Origin: Proteobacteria bacterium ST_bin12
GTDB taxonomy: Bacteria > Pseudomonadota > Gammaproteobacteria > Burkholderiales > Methylophilaceae
Assembly: GCA_002083635.1 (NCBI GenBank)
Contig: MSXP01000001.1
Span: forward strand, 62,001 to 126,000
DNA length: 64,000 nucleotides
Reading direction: 5' to 3'
Part shown: positions 51,571 through 59,773 of the stretch, piece after piece
Layout: each line of letters opens with the position of its first letter
Numbering within the stretch: position 1 is the stretch's first letter
The notes under the pieces: generated by a model
Told to the model about the DNA's origin: nothing
The model's input: only the letters and a program-made list of their open reading frames with translations
The model's database searches: none
Translations under genes and position numbers: made by a program

Positions 51571-54114
51571 TTGCCGAAATTGTATTGGAAATCAGATTGG
51601 GTTTTAGCCAGTGCACTGTCGCTCGCCTTTTTATTGGTCAGTGGTGGCAGTGTTTTGCAAAGCTTAGAACGCAAAGCCTATGATTTCGGCGTGAGTGCCT
51701 CTCACCGCGATGCGGGCGATAAAATCGCGATTATTGCGATTGATGATGAAAGCATTGCCAATATTGGTCGTTGGCCATGGCCACGTGATATTCAAGCAAA
51801 AATGCTGGATAAATTGGCAGCGGCTAAGCCAAAAGTCATCGGCAACACCATTTTTTTCTTAGAGCCGCAAATTGACCCTGGCCTAGTTTATATCAACAAA
51901 ATTGCTAATTTTGTTGCTGGCTCAAACATCGCGAGCTCAGCACCTCAACTCAATGCGCTTATTTTAGAAGCGCAAACCCAGCTTAATACCGATGCAACTT
52001 TGGCAGCCAGCATGAGAGCGGCCAATAATGTGGTGCTGGCCATGCCGTTTGTGATTGGTGAGCCGCTTGGTAATCCAGATGCACCTTTCCCTGCTTATAT
52101 CGCTAAAAATCAATTAACCAATATTGCTGGTGATGACCAAGACTCGGCTTACTTAACACCTGCAAATGCCGCATTTTTACCCATATCTGTTATTGCTGAA
52201 TCGGCCACATCGGTTGGGCACTTAAATGCCAGCCCAGATATCGATGGCGCGATACGCGCTGAACCTTTGGTGTTGAATTATTACAATCAGTATTACCCAT
52301 CAGTCGCGTTGCAGATTGCGGCCAAATATCTGAATTTGTCGGCCAGCGATGTTACTTTGCAATTGGGTGAAAGCAGTCAGGCAGGTGTGATTCTTGGACG
52401 GTCGAAATCGGCTCAGTTAAAAATTGCTACAAACCGTGCGTTGCAAATGAATACATTCTTTTATGCCGATAAAGGCAATCAGCCTGCGTTTGCAGTCGAT
52501 TCATTTTATGACGTACTTAACGGTAAAATATCGGCAAAAAAATATGCAGGAAAGATTGTTTTAATCGGGGCAACAGCCAATGGCGTGGGTGATAGTTTTG
52601 TCACGCCAATATCCGCAAACATGAAGCCGATTGAGACGCTGGCACATTCTGTTGCCAGCATTTTAAATGAAGATTTTTATCTTTCGCCAAGTTGGGCGAT
52701 TTGGGTGGAATTGGCGGTTTGGTTGCTAGTTGCAGCTTACTTAATCCTATTCTTTCCGCGGTTAAAAGCCAATCATGCGGCCTTGGTCACATGCGGCTTA
52801 TTGCTGGTTTTGGTTGTTGTACATTATTTGTTGATGACGCAAAAAGGCTGGTGGTTGCAATTGATGATGCCAATTGCACTCTTATTGATAGGGCATGCAG
52901 CATTAACCACCAAACGCTATTTAATGACAGAAAAGGGCAAAGAAAAGTCAGATGCCGATTCTGCTGAAAGTAACCGCAATTTAGCACTCATGTTTCAAAG
53001 CCAAGGCCAGTTGGATATGGCGTTTGATCGGTTTAGAAAATGTCCTGTAGATGCGCCTGTGATGGATGGTTTGTATAGCTTAGGCTTAGATTTTGAGCGC
53101 AAACGCCAATTTAATAAAGCGGAAGCCGTGTTTAATTATATGGCTAGCCATCAGCCTGATTACAAAGATTTATCGCAACGCATATCGCGCTCAAAACAAA
53201 TGGCAGAAACGCTAGTATTTGGGGGCAATAGCGGACGCACCAATGAAAGCACTTTAATATTAAATAACAGCGCAATAGAAAAACCCATGTTGGGACGATA
53301 CCAAGTTGAAAAAGAGTTGGGCAAAGGCGCAATGGGCGTGGTGTATTTAGGCCGCGACCCTAAAATTAGCCGCGTGGTTGCTATTAAAACAATGGCGCTT
53401 TCTAGTGCATTCGATACCGATGAATTAGAAGAAGTAAAAGCACGTTTCTTCCGCGAAGCAGAAACTGCTGGCCGATTAAATCATCCCAATATTGTGACGA
53501 TTTACGATGCAGGTGAGGAGCACGATTTAGCCTATATTGCGATGGAATTTTTAAAAGGCAAAGATTTAGCGCCGCATACCAAAGCCCATAACTTACTACC
53601 TATTCTTCAAGTATTGGATATAGTGATTAAAGTCGCAGATGCGTTAGATTATGCGCACGCCAGCAATGTTGTACACCGCGATATTAAGCCTTCAAACATT
53701 ATGGTGGAATTAGATATAGGCATAGTAAAAGTGACCGATTTTGGTATTGCACGCATTACAGATGCCTCTAAAACCAAGACAGGCATTGTGTTAGGTACGC
53801 CAAGTTATATGTCGCCAGAACAATTATCAGGCAAAAAAATTGATGGTAAATCTGATTTATTTTCATTAGGTGTTACGCTATATTCTTTGCTCACTGGCGA
53901 GCTACCATTTACTGCCGATTCAATGACTGCCTTAATGTATAAAATTGCGAATGAGCCGCATGCGGATATCAGGCAAGTGAACCCAGAACTATCAGAAGAT
54001 TTGGCAATGGTCATCAATAAAATGTTAGAAAAAAATGCAGAAAATCGTTACAAAACAGGTAAAGAAGTTGCGGACGATTTAAGAAAATGTCATCTCAAGG
54101 TTGTGAAAGTATGA
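51571..54114 (+). CDS. CHASE2-domain transmembrane Ser/Thr protein kinase
   Basis: An 847-residue protein starting at TTG 51571. Layout: N-terminal helix, periplasmic CHASE2 sensor (about 25-365: AIIAIDDESIANIGRWPWPRD, VGHLNASPDIDGAIRAEPL), three membrane helices (about 375-450), a TPR-like region (about 470-545), then a Hanks-type kinase (about 573-840). Kinase motifs: GKGAMGVVYLGRD, AIKTM (Lys near 604), VVHRDIKPSNIM, VTDFGIARI, GTPSYMSPEQL. All catalytic residues are present. It senses an extracytoplasmic signal and phosphorylates Thr/Ser of partners such as the FHA protein two genes on. It overlaps the phosphatase gene (ATGA). Confidence 0.93.
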   Translation: MPKLYWKSDWVLASALSLAFLLVSGGSVLQSLERKAYDFGVSASHRDAGDKIAIIAIDDESIANIGRWPWPRDIQAKMLDKLAAAKPKVIGNTIFFLEPQIDPGLVYINKIANFVAGSNIASSAPQLNALILEAQTQLNTDATLAASMRAANNVVLAMPFVIGEPLGNPDAPFPAYIAKNQLTNIAGDDQDSAYLTPANAAFLPISVIAESATSVGHLNASPDIDGAIRAEPLVLNYYNQYYPSVALQIAAKYLNLSASDVTLQLGESSQAGVILGRSKSAQLKIATNRALQMNTFFYADKGNQPAFAVDSFYDVLNGKISAKKYAGKIVLIGATANGVGDSFVTPISANMKPIETLAHSVASILNEDFYLSPSWAIWVELAVWLLVAAYLILFFPRLKANHAALVTCGLLLVLVVVHYLLMTQKGWWLQLMMPIALLLIGHAALTTKRYLMTEKGKEKSDADSAESNRNLALMFQSQGQLDMAFDRFRKCPVDAPVMDGLYSLGLDFERKRQFNKAEAVFNYMASHQPDYKDLSQRISRSKQMAETLVFGGNSGRTNESTLILNNSAIEKPMLGRYQVEKELGKGAMGVVYLGRDPKISRVVAIKTMALSSAFDTDELEEVKARFFREAETAGRLNHPNIVTIYDAGEEHDLAYIAMEFLKGKDLAPHTKAHNLLPILQVLDIVIKVADALDYAHASNVVHRDIKPSNIMVELDIGIVKVTDFGIARITDASKTKTGIVLGTPSYMSPEQLSGKKIDGKSDLFSLGVTLYSLLTGELPFTADSMTALMYKIANEPHADIRQVNPELSEDLAMVINKMLEKNAENRYKTGKEVADDLRKCHLKVVKV

Positions 54115-54971
54115 ATGTAGAAGATGCGATTAGTGTGGCCCGTCTAACAGACGTGGGTTTGCATCGAGACCATAATGAGGATGCAGTAGCCAGTGATTTA
54201 TCTATTGGCTTGCTGGTGCTTGCAGATGGAATGGGTGGTTATAAAGCAGGTGAGGTGGCAAGCGAAATCGCAGTGCTGACGTTAACGGCAGAAATGAATG
54301 AAGCCATGCGTCACAAGACAGCGATTCGCTTTATGCCAGGATTATTGCCCGAAGCGCAGATGTTGATACACGCAGTTGAGCGCGCAAATGAGACGATATA
54401 TCAAATATCGCAAGAGCAACCGCAATGTGCTGGCATGGGCACTACCTTAGTTGCGGGTATTTTTACAGATAATAAATTGGTGGTGGGGCACATTGGCGAT
54501 TCTCGTATGTATCGTCTGCGAGAGGGTGTTTTAACGCAAATTACAGAAGATCATTCTTTGTTGCAAGAGCAATTAAACGCTGGGTTAATCACACCGCAGC
54601 AAGCAAAAGTTTCGGTCAATAAAAATTTAGTAACGCGCGCGTTAGGCATCGATGAAGAGGTTGATTTAGAAGTGCAGGAATTCGAGGTAGAAGTCGATGA
54701 TATTTATTTGTTATGCTCTGATGGGTTAACTGATTTGGTAGAGGATGATGAAATTTGCAAACTATTGCTAGATGCGAATGGCAATATTGAAAATGCAGCA
54801 GCCCGATTAGTGCAAACTGCAAACGAGCATGGCGGTAAAGACAATATTTCAGTAGTGATTGCAATGGTCAATAGCCCATTTGTTTCTGAGGGCGGTTGGG
54901 TTAAAAACCTGCTTGGTAAAGTGAAGAACGCAAAAACGCATGCTAAAAAAGCTGAATATAAGTTTGAGTAA
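54111..54971 (+). CDS. PP2C-family Ser/Thr phosphatase
   Basis: About 286 residues from ATG 54111, which overlaps the kinase stop; an upstream ATG at 54087 lies inside the kinase gene. Motifs in order: RDHNEDAVASD, LADGMGGYKAGEVAS, GMGTTLVAG, GHIGDSRMYRLREG, EDHSLL, CSDGLTD, GGKDNISVV; these supply the Asp residues for two metal ions. It opposes the kinase encoded just upstream. Confidence 0.94.
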   Translation: MNVEDAISVARLTDVGLHRDHNEDAVASDLSIGLLVLADGMGGYKAGEVASEIAVLTLTAEMNEAMRHKTAIRFMPGLLPEAQMLIHAVERANETIYQISQEQPQCAGMGTTLVAGIFTDNKLVVGHIGDSRMYRLREGVLTQITEDHSLLQEQLNAGLITPQQAKVSVNKNLVTRALGIDEEVDLEVQEFEVEVDDIYLLCSDGLTDLVEDDEICKLLLDANGNIENAAARLVQTANEHGGKDNISVVIAMVNSPFVSEGGWVKNLLGKVKNAKTHAKKAEYKFE

Positions 54972-55037
54972 ACATAATTAAAATATGGTGAATGATTTAA
55001 TTAAGAAGTGCTTAATGGATCAAAATTAAGGGTTATT

Positions 55038-55787
55038 ATGGCAAAGTTACATTTTTTATTAGACGGTAATTCGCTAGGTGAATTTGCACTCGATAAAGAG
55101 CGCATGACGATTGGCCGCCGACCAAGCAACCAAATACATATTGATAATTTGGCCGTGAGTGGCGTGCATGCAGTGATTGTTACCATTGGCAACGACTCTT
55201 TTTTGGAAGATTTAAACAGCACTAACGGCACTCTTGTGAATGGTAAAGCCATTAAAAAATACGTTTTACAACATGAAGATATGATTGAGTTTGGAAAATA
55301 CCAGCTCAAATATATCAATGAAAATCACGTTGCTAGTTCTGGTGACGGATTTGAAAAGACGATGATGATTTTGCCTCAACAAGCGCCTAAAGCCGCTATT
55401 ATGCCTGTTGTGGAAAATAAACAGCAAGCTGAGCTGAGTGCAAATGCTGCTGTTGAAGCGAACGAACAAGCCTCAGATGACGCATCGGAAGCACCAGAGG
55501 AGACAAATGCAACATTAGCTACCGAAAATATTGGTCGTCTAAAAGTGTTAAATGGCGCGAGTGAAGGCCGTGAATTGCTATTAAACAAAACTATGACTAC
55601 ACTTGGCAAACCAGGGTCGCAAGTTGCTGTCATTAATAAAAGGCCGAATGGCTACTTTATTACCCACGTGGGTGGCAATAATCATCCTGTGGTGAATGGC
55701 GAGATTATTGGTGCGCAAGCGCATGCTTTAAATAATCAAGACGTGATTGAATTAGCAGGTACAAAAATGGAATTTCATCTGGCTTAA
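55038..55787 (+). CDS. FHA-domain protein with a second degenerate FHA
   Basis: About 249 residues from ATG 55038 (AAGGG lies 5 bases upstream; GTG 55008 is less likely). The N-terminal FHA (about 1-95) has TIGRRPSNQIHIDN, SGVHA and LEDLNSTNGTLVNG, the phospho-Thr-binding residues. An acidic Ala/Glu linker follows (about 120-165), then a second FHA-like domain (about 170-249: GRLKVLNGASEGRELLLNK, GNNHPVVNG) lacking the Arg/Ser pair. It probably docks onto phosphorylated kinase or HD-GYP protein. Confidence 0.9.
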   Translation: MAKLHFLLDGNSLGEFALDKERMTIGRRPSNQIHIDNLAVSGVHAVIVTIGNDSFLEDLNSTNGTLVNGKAIKKYVLQHEDMIEFGKYQLKYINENHVASSGDGFEKTMMILPQQAPKAAIMPVVENKQQAELSANAAVEANEQASDDASEAPEETNATLATENIGRLKVLNGASEGRELLLNKTMTTLGKPGSQVAVINKRPNGYFITHVGGNNHPVVNGEIIGAQAHALNNQDVIELAGTKMEFHLA

Positions 55788-55828
55788 ACGCTGTTTTAAT
55801 GGGCGTAAATTACTGAAAAATAAATCAT

Positions 55829-57469
55829 ATGCCACACAAAACCATTCAACAAGATGTATTTAATCAGCTTGAACGGCTCAATTCTATTGGTGTTGCGCTT
55901 TCTGCAGAACATGATCACAAACGTCTTTTAGAAATTATTTTGTTGGGCGCAAAAGAGCTGACTAACGCAGATGGCGGCACTTTGTACACGGTGACAGATG
56001 ATGCGAAACTACAGTTTGAAATTCTACGCAATCTGAGTTTGGATATTGCGATGGGTGGCACAACCGGCAAGCCAATTCCGTTTCCGCCGTTGCCAATTTA
56101 TGGCGATGATGGCAAACCAAACTTAACCATGGTGGCGGTGTACAGCGTTGCCAACGCTAAAACTGTGAATATTCCCGATGCGTATTTAACCGAAGGTTTT
56201 GATTTTTCTGGCACCGCTAAGTTTGATGCCAAAATGGGCTATCGCTCACAATCGTTTTTAACGGTTCCTATGATGAACCATGAAAATGAAATCATTGGCG
56301 TCTTGCAGTTAATTAATGCCATTGATCCGCTCACCAATCAAATCATCCCTTTCTCAGATTCGCATCAACGCTTGGTTGAATCACTGGCGTCGCAGGCGGC
56401 TGTTGCACTCACTAATCAAAGTTTAATCAATGGTCTTAAAAACTTATTTGAATCGTTTATTAAATTAATTGCGGATGCGATTGACGAAAAATCACCCTAC
56501 ACAGGTGGTCATTGCCAGCGCGTACCTGAGCTAACCATGATGTTGGCTGAAGCCGCAATAAATACTGATGTAGGGCCATTTCGTGATTTTACGATGACCG
56601 AAAAAGAGGTGTACGAATTAAAAATTGCGGCTTGGCTACATGATTGCGGCAAAGTAACCACGCCAGAATCAGTGATGGATAAAGCCACCAAGTTAGAAAC
56701 CACTTTTGATCGCATTCATTTGATTGACCAACGCTTCGAGTTGCTAAAAACTCAGCGTGAAAATGCACATTTACGCAAGGCGATGGACGATGTGCGCAAT
56801 GGGAAATCTGTGAATGCGAAATATATTGAGCATGGCGTCAATGTGATTAAAAAGCAGCTCGATGACGACAAAAACTTCATTCGCAAAATTAATTTTGGTA
56901 GCGAATCGATGAAGCCAGAAGACCAGCAGCGCGTGCGTGATATTGCCAATTATGAATACTTGAGTGATTCGGGGCATTCGCTTAAATTTTTAAGCGAGAA
57001 CGAAGTGTATAACCTGACGATTGCGCGCGGTACATTAACCCCAGAAGAACGCTCAATTATTAATAATCACATTGTGGTCACCGTGAATATGCTTGAAGCA
57101 TTGCCATACCCAAAAGATTTACGCCGCGTGCCAGAGTATGCGGGCGGGCATCATGAGCGCATGGATGGCAAAGGCTACCCGAAGGGATTAACACGCGAAC
57201 AAATGTCGATACCCGCGCGTATGATGGGCATTGCCGATATTTTTGAAGCGCTGACTTCTAGAGATAGACCTTATAAAAAGGCCAAAACTTTATCCGAAAC
57301 ATTGGAAATTTTAGGTAAGATGAAATTAGATCATCATATTGACCCGGATATATTTGATTTATTTATTCGCGAAAAACTGTACTTAAAATACGCTGAAAAA
57401 TTTCTCGAAGCAGAACAGATTGATGAAGTGATTGAAGCAAAAATTCCTGGCTACACAAGCCAAGCCTAG
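55829..57469 (+). CDS. GAF-HD-GYP phosphodiesterase-type signalling protein
   Basis: A 546-residue protein: GAF domain (about 20-200: EIILLGAKELTNADGGTLYT, YRSQSFLTVPMMNHENEIIGVLQLI) and HD-GYP domain (about 215-530). Metal-site motifs include YTGGHCQRVPELT, WLHDCGKV (about 269-276) and GGHHERMDGKGYPKG (about 439-453). The HD-to-HHE spacing of about 165 residues is longer than the common 60-70 because of an inserted helical segment (about 290-400). HD-GYP enzymes usually hydrolyse cyclic di-GMP. It closes the kinase-phosphatase-FHA operon and its GAF domain may sense a small ligand. Confidence 0.93.
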   Translation: MPHKTIQQDVFNQLERLNSIGVALSAEHDHKRLLEIILLGAKELTNADGGTLYTVTDDAKLQFEILRNLSLDIAMGGTTGKPIPFPPLPIYGDDGKPNLTMVAVYSVANAKTVNIPDAYLTEGFDFSGTAKFDAKMGYRSQSFLTVPMMNHENEIIGVLQLINAIDPLTNQIIPFSDSHQRLVESLASQAAVALTNQSLINGLKNLFESFIKLIADAIDEKSPYTGGHCQRVPELTMMLAEAAINTDVGPFRDFTMTEKEVYELKIAAWLHDCGKVTTPESVMDKATKLETTFDRIHLIDQRFELLKTQRENAHLRKAMDDVRNGKSVNAKYIEHGVNVIKKQLDDDKNFIRKINFGSESMKPEDQQRVRDIANYEYLSDSGHSLKFLSENEVYNLTIARGTLTPEERSIINNHIVVTVNMLEALPYPKDLRRVPEYAGGHHERMDGKGYPKGLTREQMSIPARMMGIADIFEALTSRDRPYKKAKTLSETLEILGKMKLDHHIDPDIFDLFIREKLYLKYAEKFLEAEQIDEVIEAKIPGYTSQA

Positions 57470-57475
57470 TTTGAC

Positions 57476-57751
57476 TTAACCCTCAATTTGGGTGAAATTT
57501 TTAGCAGCAATGATAATTGTGCTTAATTGATCAAGTGAAACATCATGAAAAAACGGGCCATTTGGCACCAAGCGCGCATTTGGCCCAACTTGGCAAAACC
57601 CTAAACAAAGACTTTCTTCCACTTCAATCGGTAGATTATTTTGCTGGCATTGTTGCGATAATGCGCTCAATATTAACGCACTATCACGCGCAGCACATGA
57701 GGGATTATTGGGGTTCGCGCGATAGTTAGTGCACACTAATAATTTTTTCAT
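57476..57751 (-). CDS. Thioredoxin-like [2Fe-2S] ferredoxin-type protein
   Basis: About 91 residues from ATG 57751. It has an N-terminal KLLVCTNYRANPNNPSC and ESLCLGFCQVGPNARLVPNG, the two Cys pairs of the thioredoxin-like [2Fe-2S] family (C-x11-C and C-x3-C). Such proteins carry electrons or act as metal sensors. It reads toward the HD-GYP gene with only a few bases between the stops. Confidence 0.85.
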   Translation of the reverse strand: MKKLLVCTNYRANPNNPSCAARDSALILSALSQQCQQNNLPIEVEESLCLGFCQVGPNARLVPNGPFFHDVSLDQLSTIIIAAKNFTQIEG

Positions 57752-57817
57752 GGTCATTTTTTAAACATTTTTAGGTGTTAAGTTATTATGACATGTTGTG
57801 ATACTAACAGAGTCTTG

Positions 57818-58552
57818 TTAAAGAGATTGTGACTGACAGCCACTCTCATCTAGCTTTAAATAGCTGCCTTGCTCATACCAATCGCCCAGCACCCAGCGCT
57901 CGCAAGTATGATTATCTATCTTGATAATATGCTTATTAGGGCGGTGCGTATGGCCATGAATCAATAAAGGCGGGTAATGATATTCGCGCAACATCGCTTC
58001 TACAGCCTGCTGATTCACATCCATAATCTGCATGCTTTTAAGGGGTTTTTCTTGCTCACTTTTGATGCGAACTAGCTCAATAAAGGCAATACGCGCATCA
58101 AGAGACTGGTTTAAAAATTGGTTTTGCCAGGCTGGCGCGCGCACTTGCGTTCTAAATTGCTGATAGGCGATATCATCCGTGCAAAATATATCGCCGTGGC
58201 TAAGCAAAACAGAATTGTTATAAAGATGTAGTAAAGTGGGGTCAGGTAAAATATTGCCCAATGTCGCTTGGGCAAAGCCATCGCTTAATAAAAAATCGCG
58301 ATTGCCATGTATAAAAAAAAGCGCCACGCCTTGGCTGTTAAGCCACTTAAGCGCGGCGATAACTATCTGCTGATGTCCTGCTTCAATCGCGTCATCACCA
58401 GCCCAATATTCGAATAAGTCACCTAAAATATAAAGTGCTTGTGCTTTTACAGCGGTTTCTTGCAAAAAAACAATAAAAGCTTGTGTAATGTTGGGCCGCG
58501 AATCACATAAATGTAAGTCAGAAATAAATAGGCTATGTGGCTTGAGTTCCAT
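57818..58552 (-). CDS. lpxH: UDP-2,3-diacylglucosamine diphosphatase
   Basis: A 244-residue metallophosphoesterase of lipid A synthesis. Motifs: FISDLHLC, GDLFEYWAGDD, HGNRDFLL and IHGHTHRPN supply the two-metal site. It acts at the inner-membrane face. The neighbouring cyclophilin gene starts 40 bases upstream in the same direction. Confidence 0.95.
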   Translation of the reverse strand: MELKPHSLFISDLHLCDSRPNITQAFIVFLQETAVKAQALYILGDLFEYWAGDDAIEAGHQQIVIAALKWLNSQGVALFFIHGNRDFLLSDGFAQATLGNILPDPTLLHLYNNSVLLSHGDIFCTDDIAYQQFRTQVRAPAWQNQFLNQSLDARIAFIELVRIKSEQEKPLKSMQIMDVNQQAVEAMLREYHYPPLLIHGHTHRPNKHIIKIDNHTCERWVLGDWYEQGSYLKLDESGCQSQSL

Positions 58553-58592
58553 TACTAGCGAGGTTTAGTAAAGCCTATTTAGGCATGGATAA

Positions 58593-59084
58593 CTAGCAAA
58601 CAACCGCGCTTTTAATGATGACAGGTTCTACAGGCACGTCTTGATGGCCTGCTTTGTTACCTGTTTTAACTGCCTTAATTTTGTCTACCACGTCCATGCC
58701 TTCAATTACTTTGCCAAATACGCAATAGCCCCAGCCGCTAGAAGTTGGTGCTGTGTGGTTTAGAAAATCGTTATTACCCACGTTGATAAAGAACTGGCTG
58801 CTGGCAGAATCAGGGATAGAAGTGCGCGCCATGGCAATCGTATATTTATCATTCGCTAGGCCGTTGTTAGCTTCATTTTTAATTTCGGAAACGGTCTTTT
58901 TTTGTTTCATGTTGGTATCAAAGCCGCCGCCTTGAATCATAAAACCATCAATCACGCGATGAAAAATCACATCGCTGTAAAAACCACTCTCTACATATTG
59001 CAAAAAGTTGGCGACGGTTATTGGAGCTTTTTCAGCGTTAAGTTCAAGTGTAATATCACCAAAATTGGTAGTAAGTTTAACCAC
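58593..59084 (-). CDS. ppiB: Cytoplasmic cyclophilin-type peptidyl-prolyl isomerase
   Basis: A 163-residue cyclophilin without signal peptide: NFGDITLELNAEKAPITVANFLQYV, FHRVIDGFMIQGGGF (catalytic Arg), SSQFFINVGNNDFLN, GYCVFGKVIEGMDVVDKI. It helps folding by Pro isomerisation. A close paralogue with a signal peptide is next upstream. Confidence 0.95.
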   Translation of the reverse strand: MVKLTTNFGDITLELNAEKAPITVANFLQYVESGFYSDVIFHRVIDGFMIQGGGFDTNMKQKKTVSEIKNEANNGLANDKYTIAMARTSIPDSASSQFFINVGNNDFLNHTAPTSSGWGYCVFGKVIEGMDVVDKIKAVKTGNKAGHQDVPVEPVIIKSAVVC

Positions 59085-59146
59085 AGGTAGATCCTTTAAA
59101 AAAACATACGAATTGAATAGATTGAAGTGAGCCTGCTTTTAACTAA

Positions 59147-59773
59147 CTATTTGGCTTCAGGCTTAGCGACCGGTTTAGCCTCAGCAGAAACAACTTTTGC
59201 ACTTTTGATTGTGATGGGTTTAATCGGTACATCAGAATGTCTGCCCAAATTGCCAGTTGCGCTCAAGCCAATTTTTTGTACCACATCCAAACCACTGGTG
59301 ACTTTGCCAAAAACGCAATAGCCGATTGATTCTGGATTTGGGCTGGTGTAATTTAAAAACTGGTTATCACCCAAATTAACAAAAAACTGTGCAGTAGCTG
59401 AATCAGGGTCGGCAGTACGCGCCATGGCAATTGTGCCTAGCTCGTTCAACAAGCCATTATTTGATTCGTTTACAATCGGTGCGCGCGTATTTTTTTCAGA
59501 TAAATCGCGCTCAAAGCCACCGCCTTGAATCATAAAGCGGTTAATCACTCGGTGAAAAATGGTGTTGTCATAAAAACCATCTTTTACATATTGCATAAAA
59601 TTCTCAACGGTTTTAGGCGCTTTTTCAGGGTATAGCTCTACGGTAAAATTACCTTGGCTGGTTTGAAACTCCACGCTGGTGGCGGCTTGCAGGCTGCCCG
59701 ACAACGCTAAAACGATACTACTTGCTGCTAAAAATTGAGTGAGTAATTGCATTAAGTTATGCTGCACCTTCAT
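59147..59773 (-). CDS. Exported cyclophilin-type peptidyl-prolyl isomerase
   Basis: About 208 residues from ATG 59773; the longer reading runs deep into the L,D-transpeptidase gene, and ATG 59752 is another option. It has a signal peptide (ending LQAA) and a cyclophilin domain like PpiB: FHRVINRFMIQGGGF, TAQFFVNLGDNQFLN, GYCVFGKVTSGLDVVQKI. It ends in a Val/Ala/Lys/Pro/Glu-rich tail. It acts in the periplasm. It overlaps the preceding transpeptidase gene by 17 bases. Confidence 0.9.
   Translation of the reverse strand: MKVQHNLMQLLTQFLAASSIVLALSGSLQAATSVEFQTSQGNFTVELYPEKAPKTVENFMQYVKDGFYDNTIFHRVINRFMIQGGGFERDLSEKNTRAPIVNESNNGLLNELGTIAMARTADPDSATAQFFVNLGDNQFLNYTSPNPESIGYCVFGKVTSGLDVVQKIGLSATGNLGRHSDVPIKPITIKSAKVVSAEAKPVAKPEAK

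Noticed and set aside
51571..57469. Type VI secretion regulatory cluster
   Set aside because: Kinase, phosphatase and FHA genes alone are not enough; there are no tss genes in the window.
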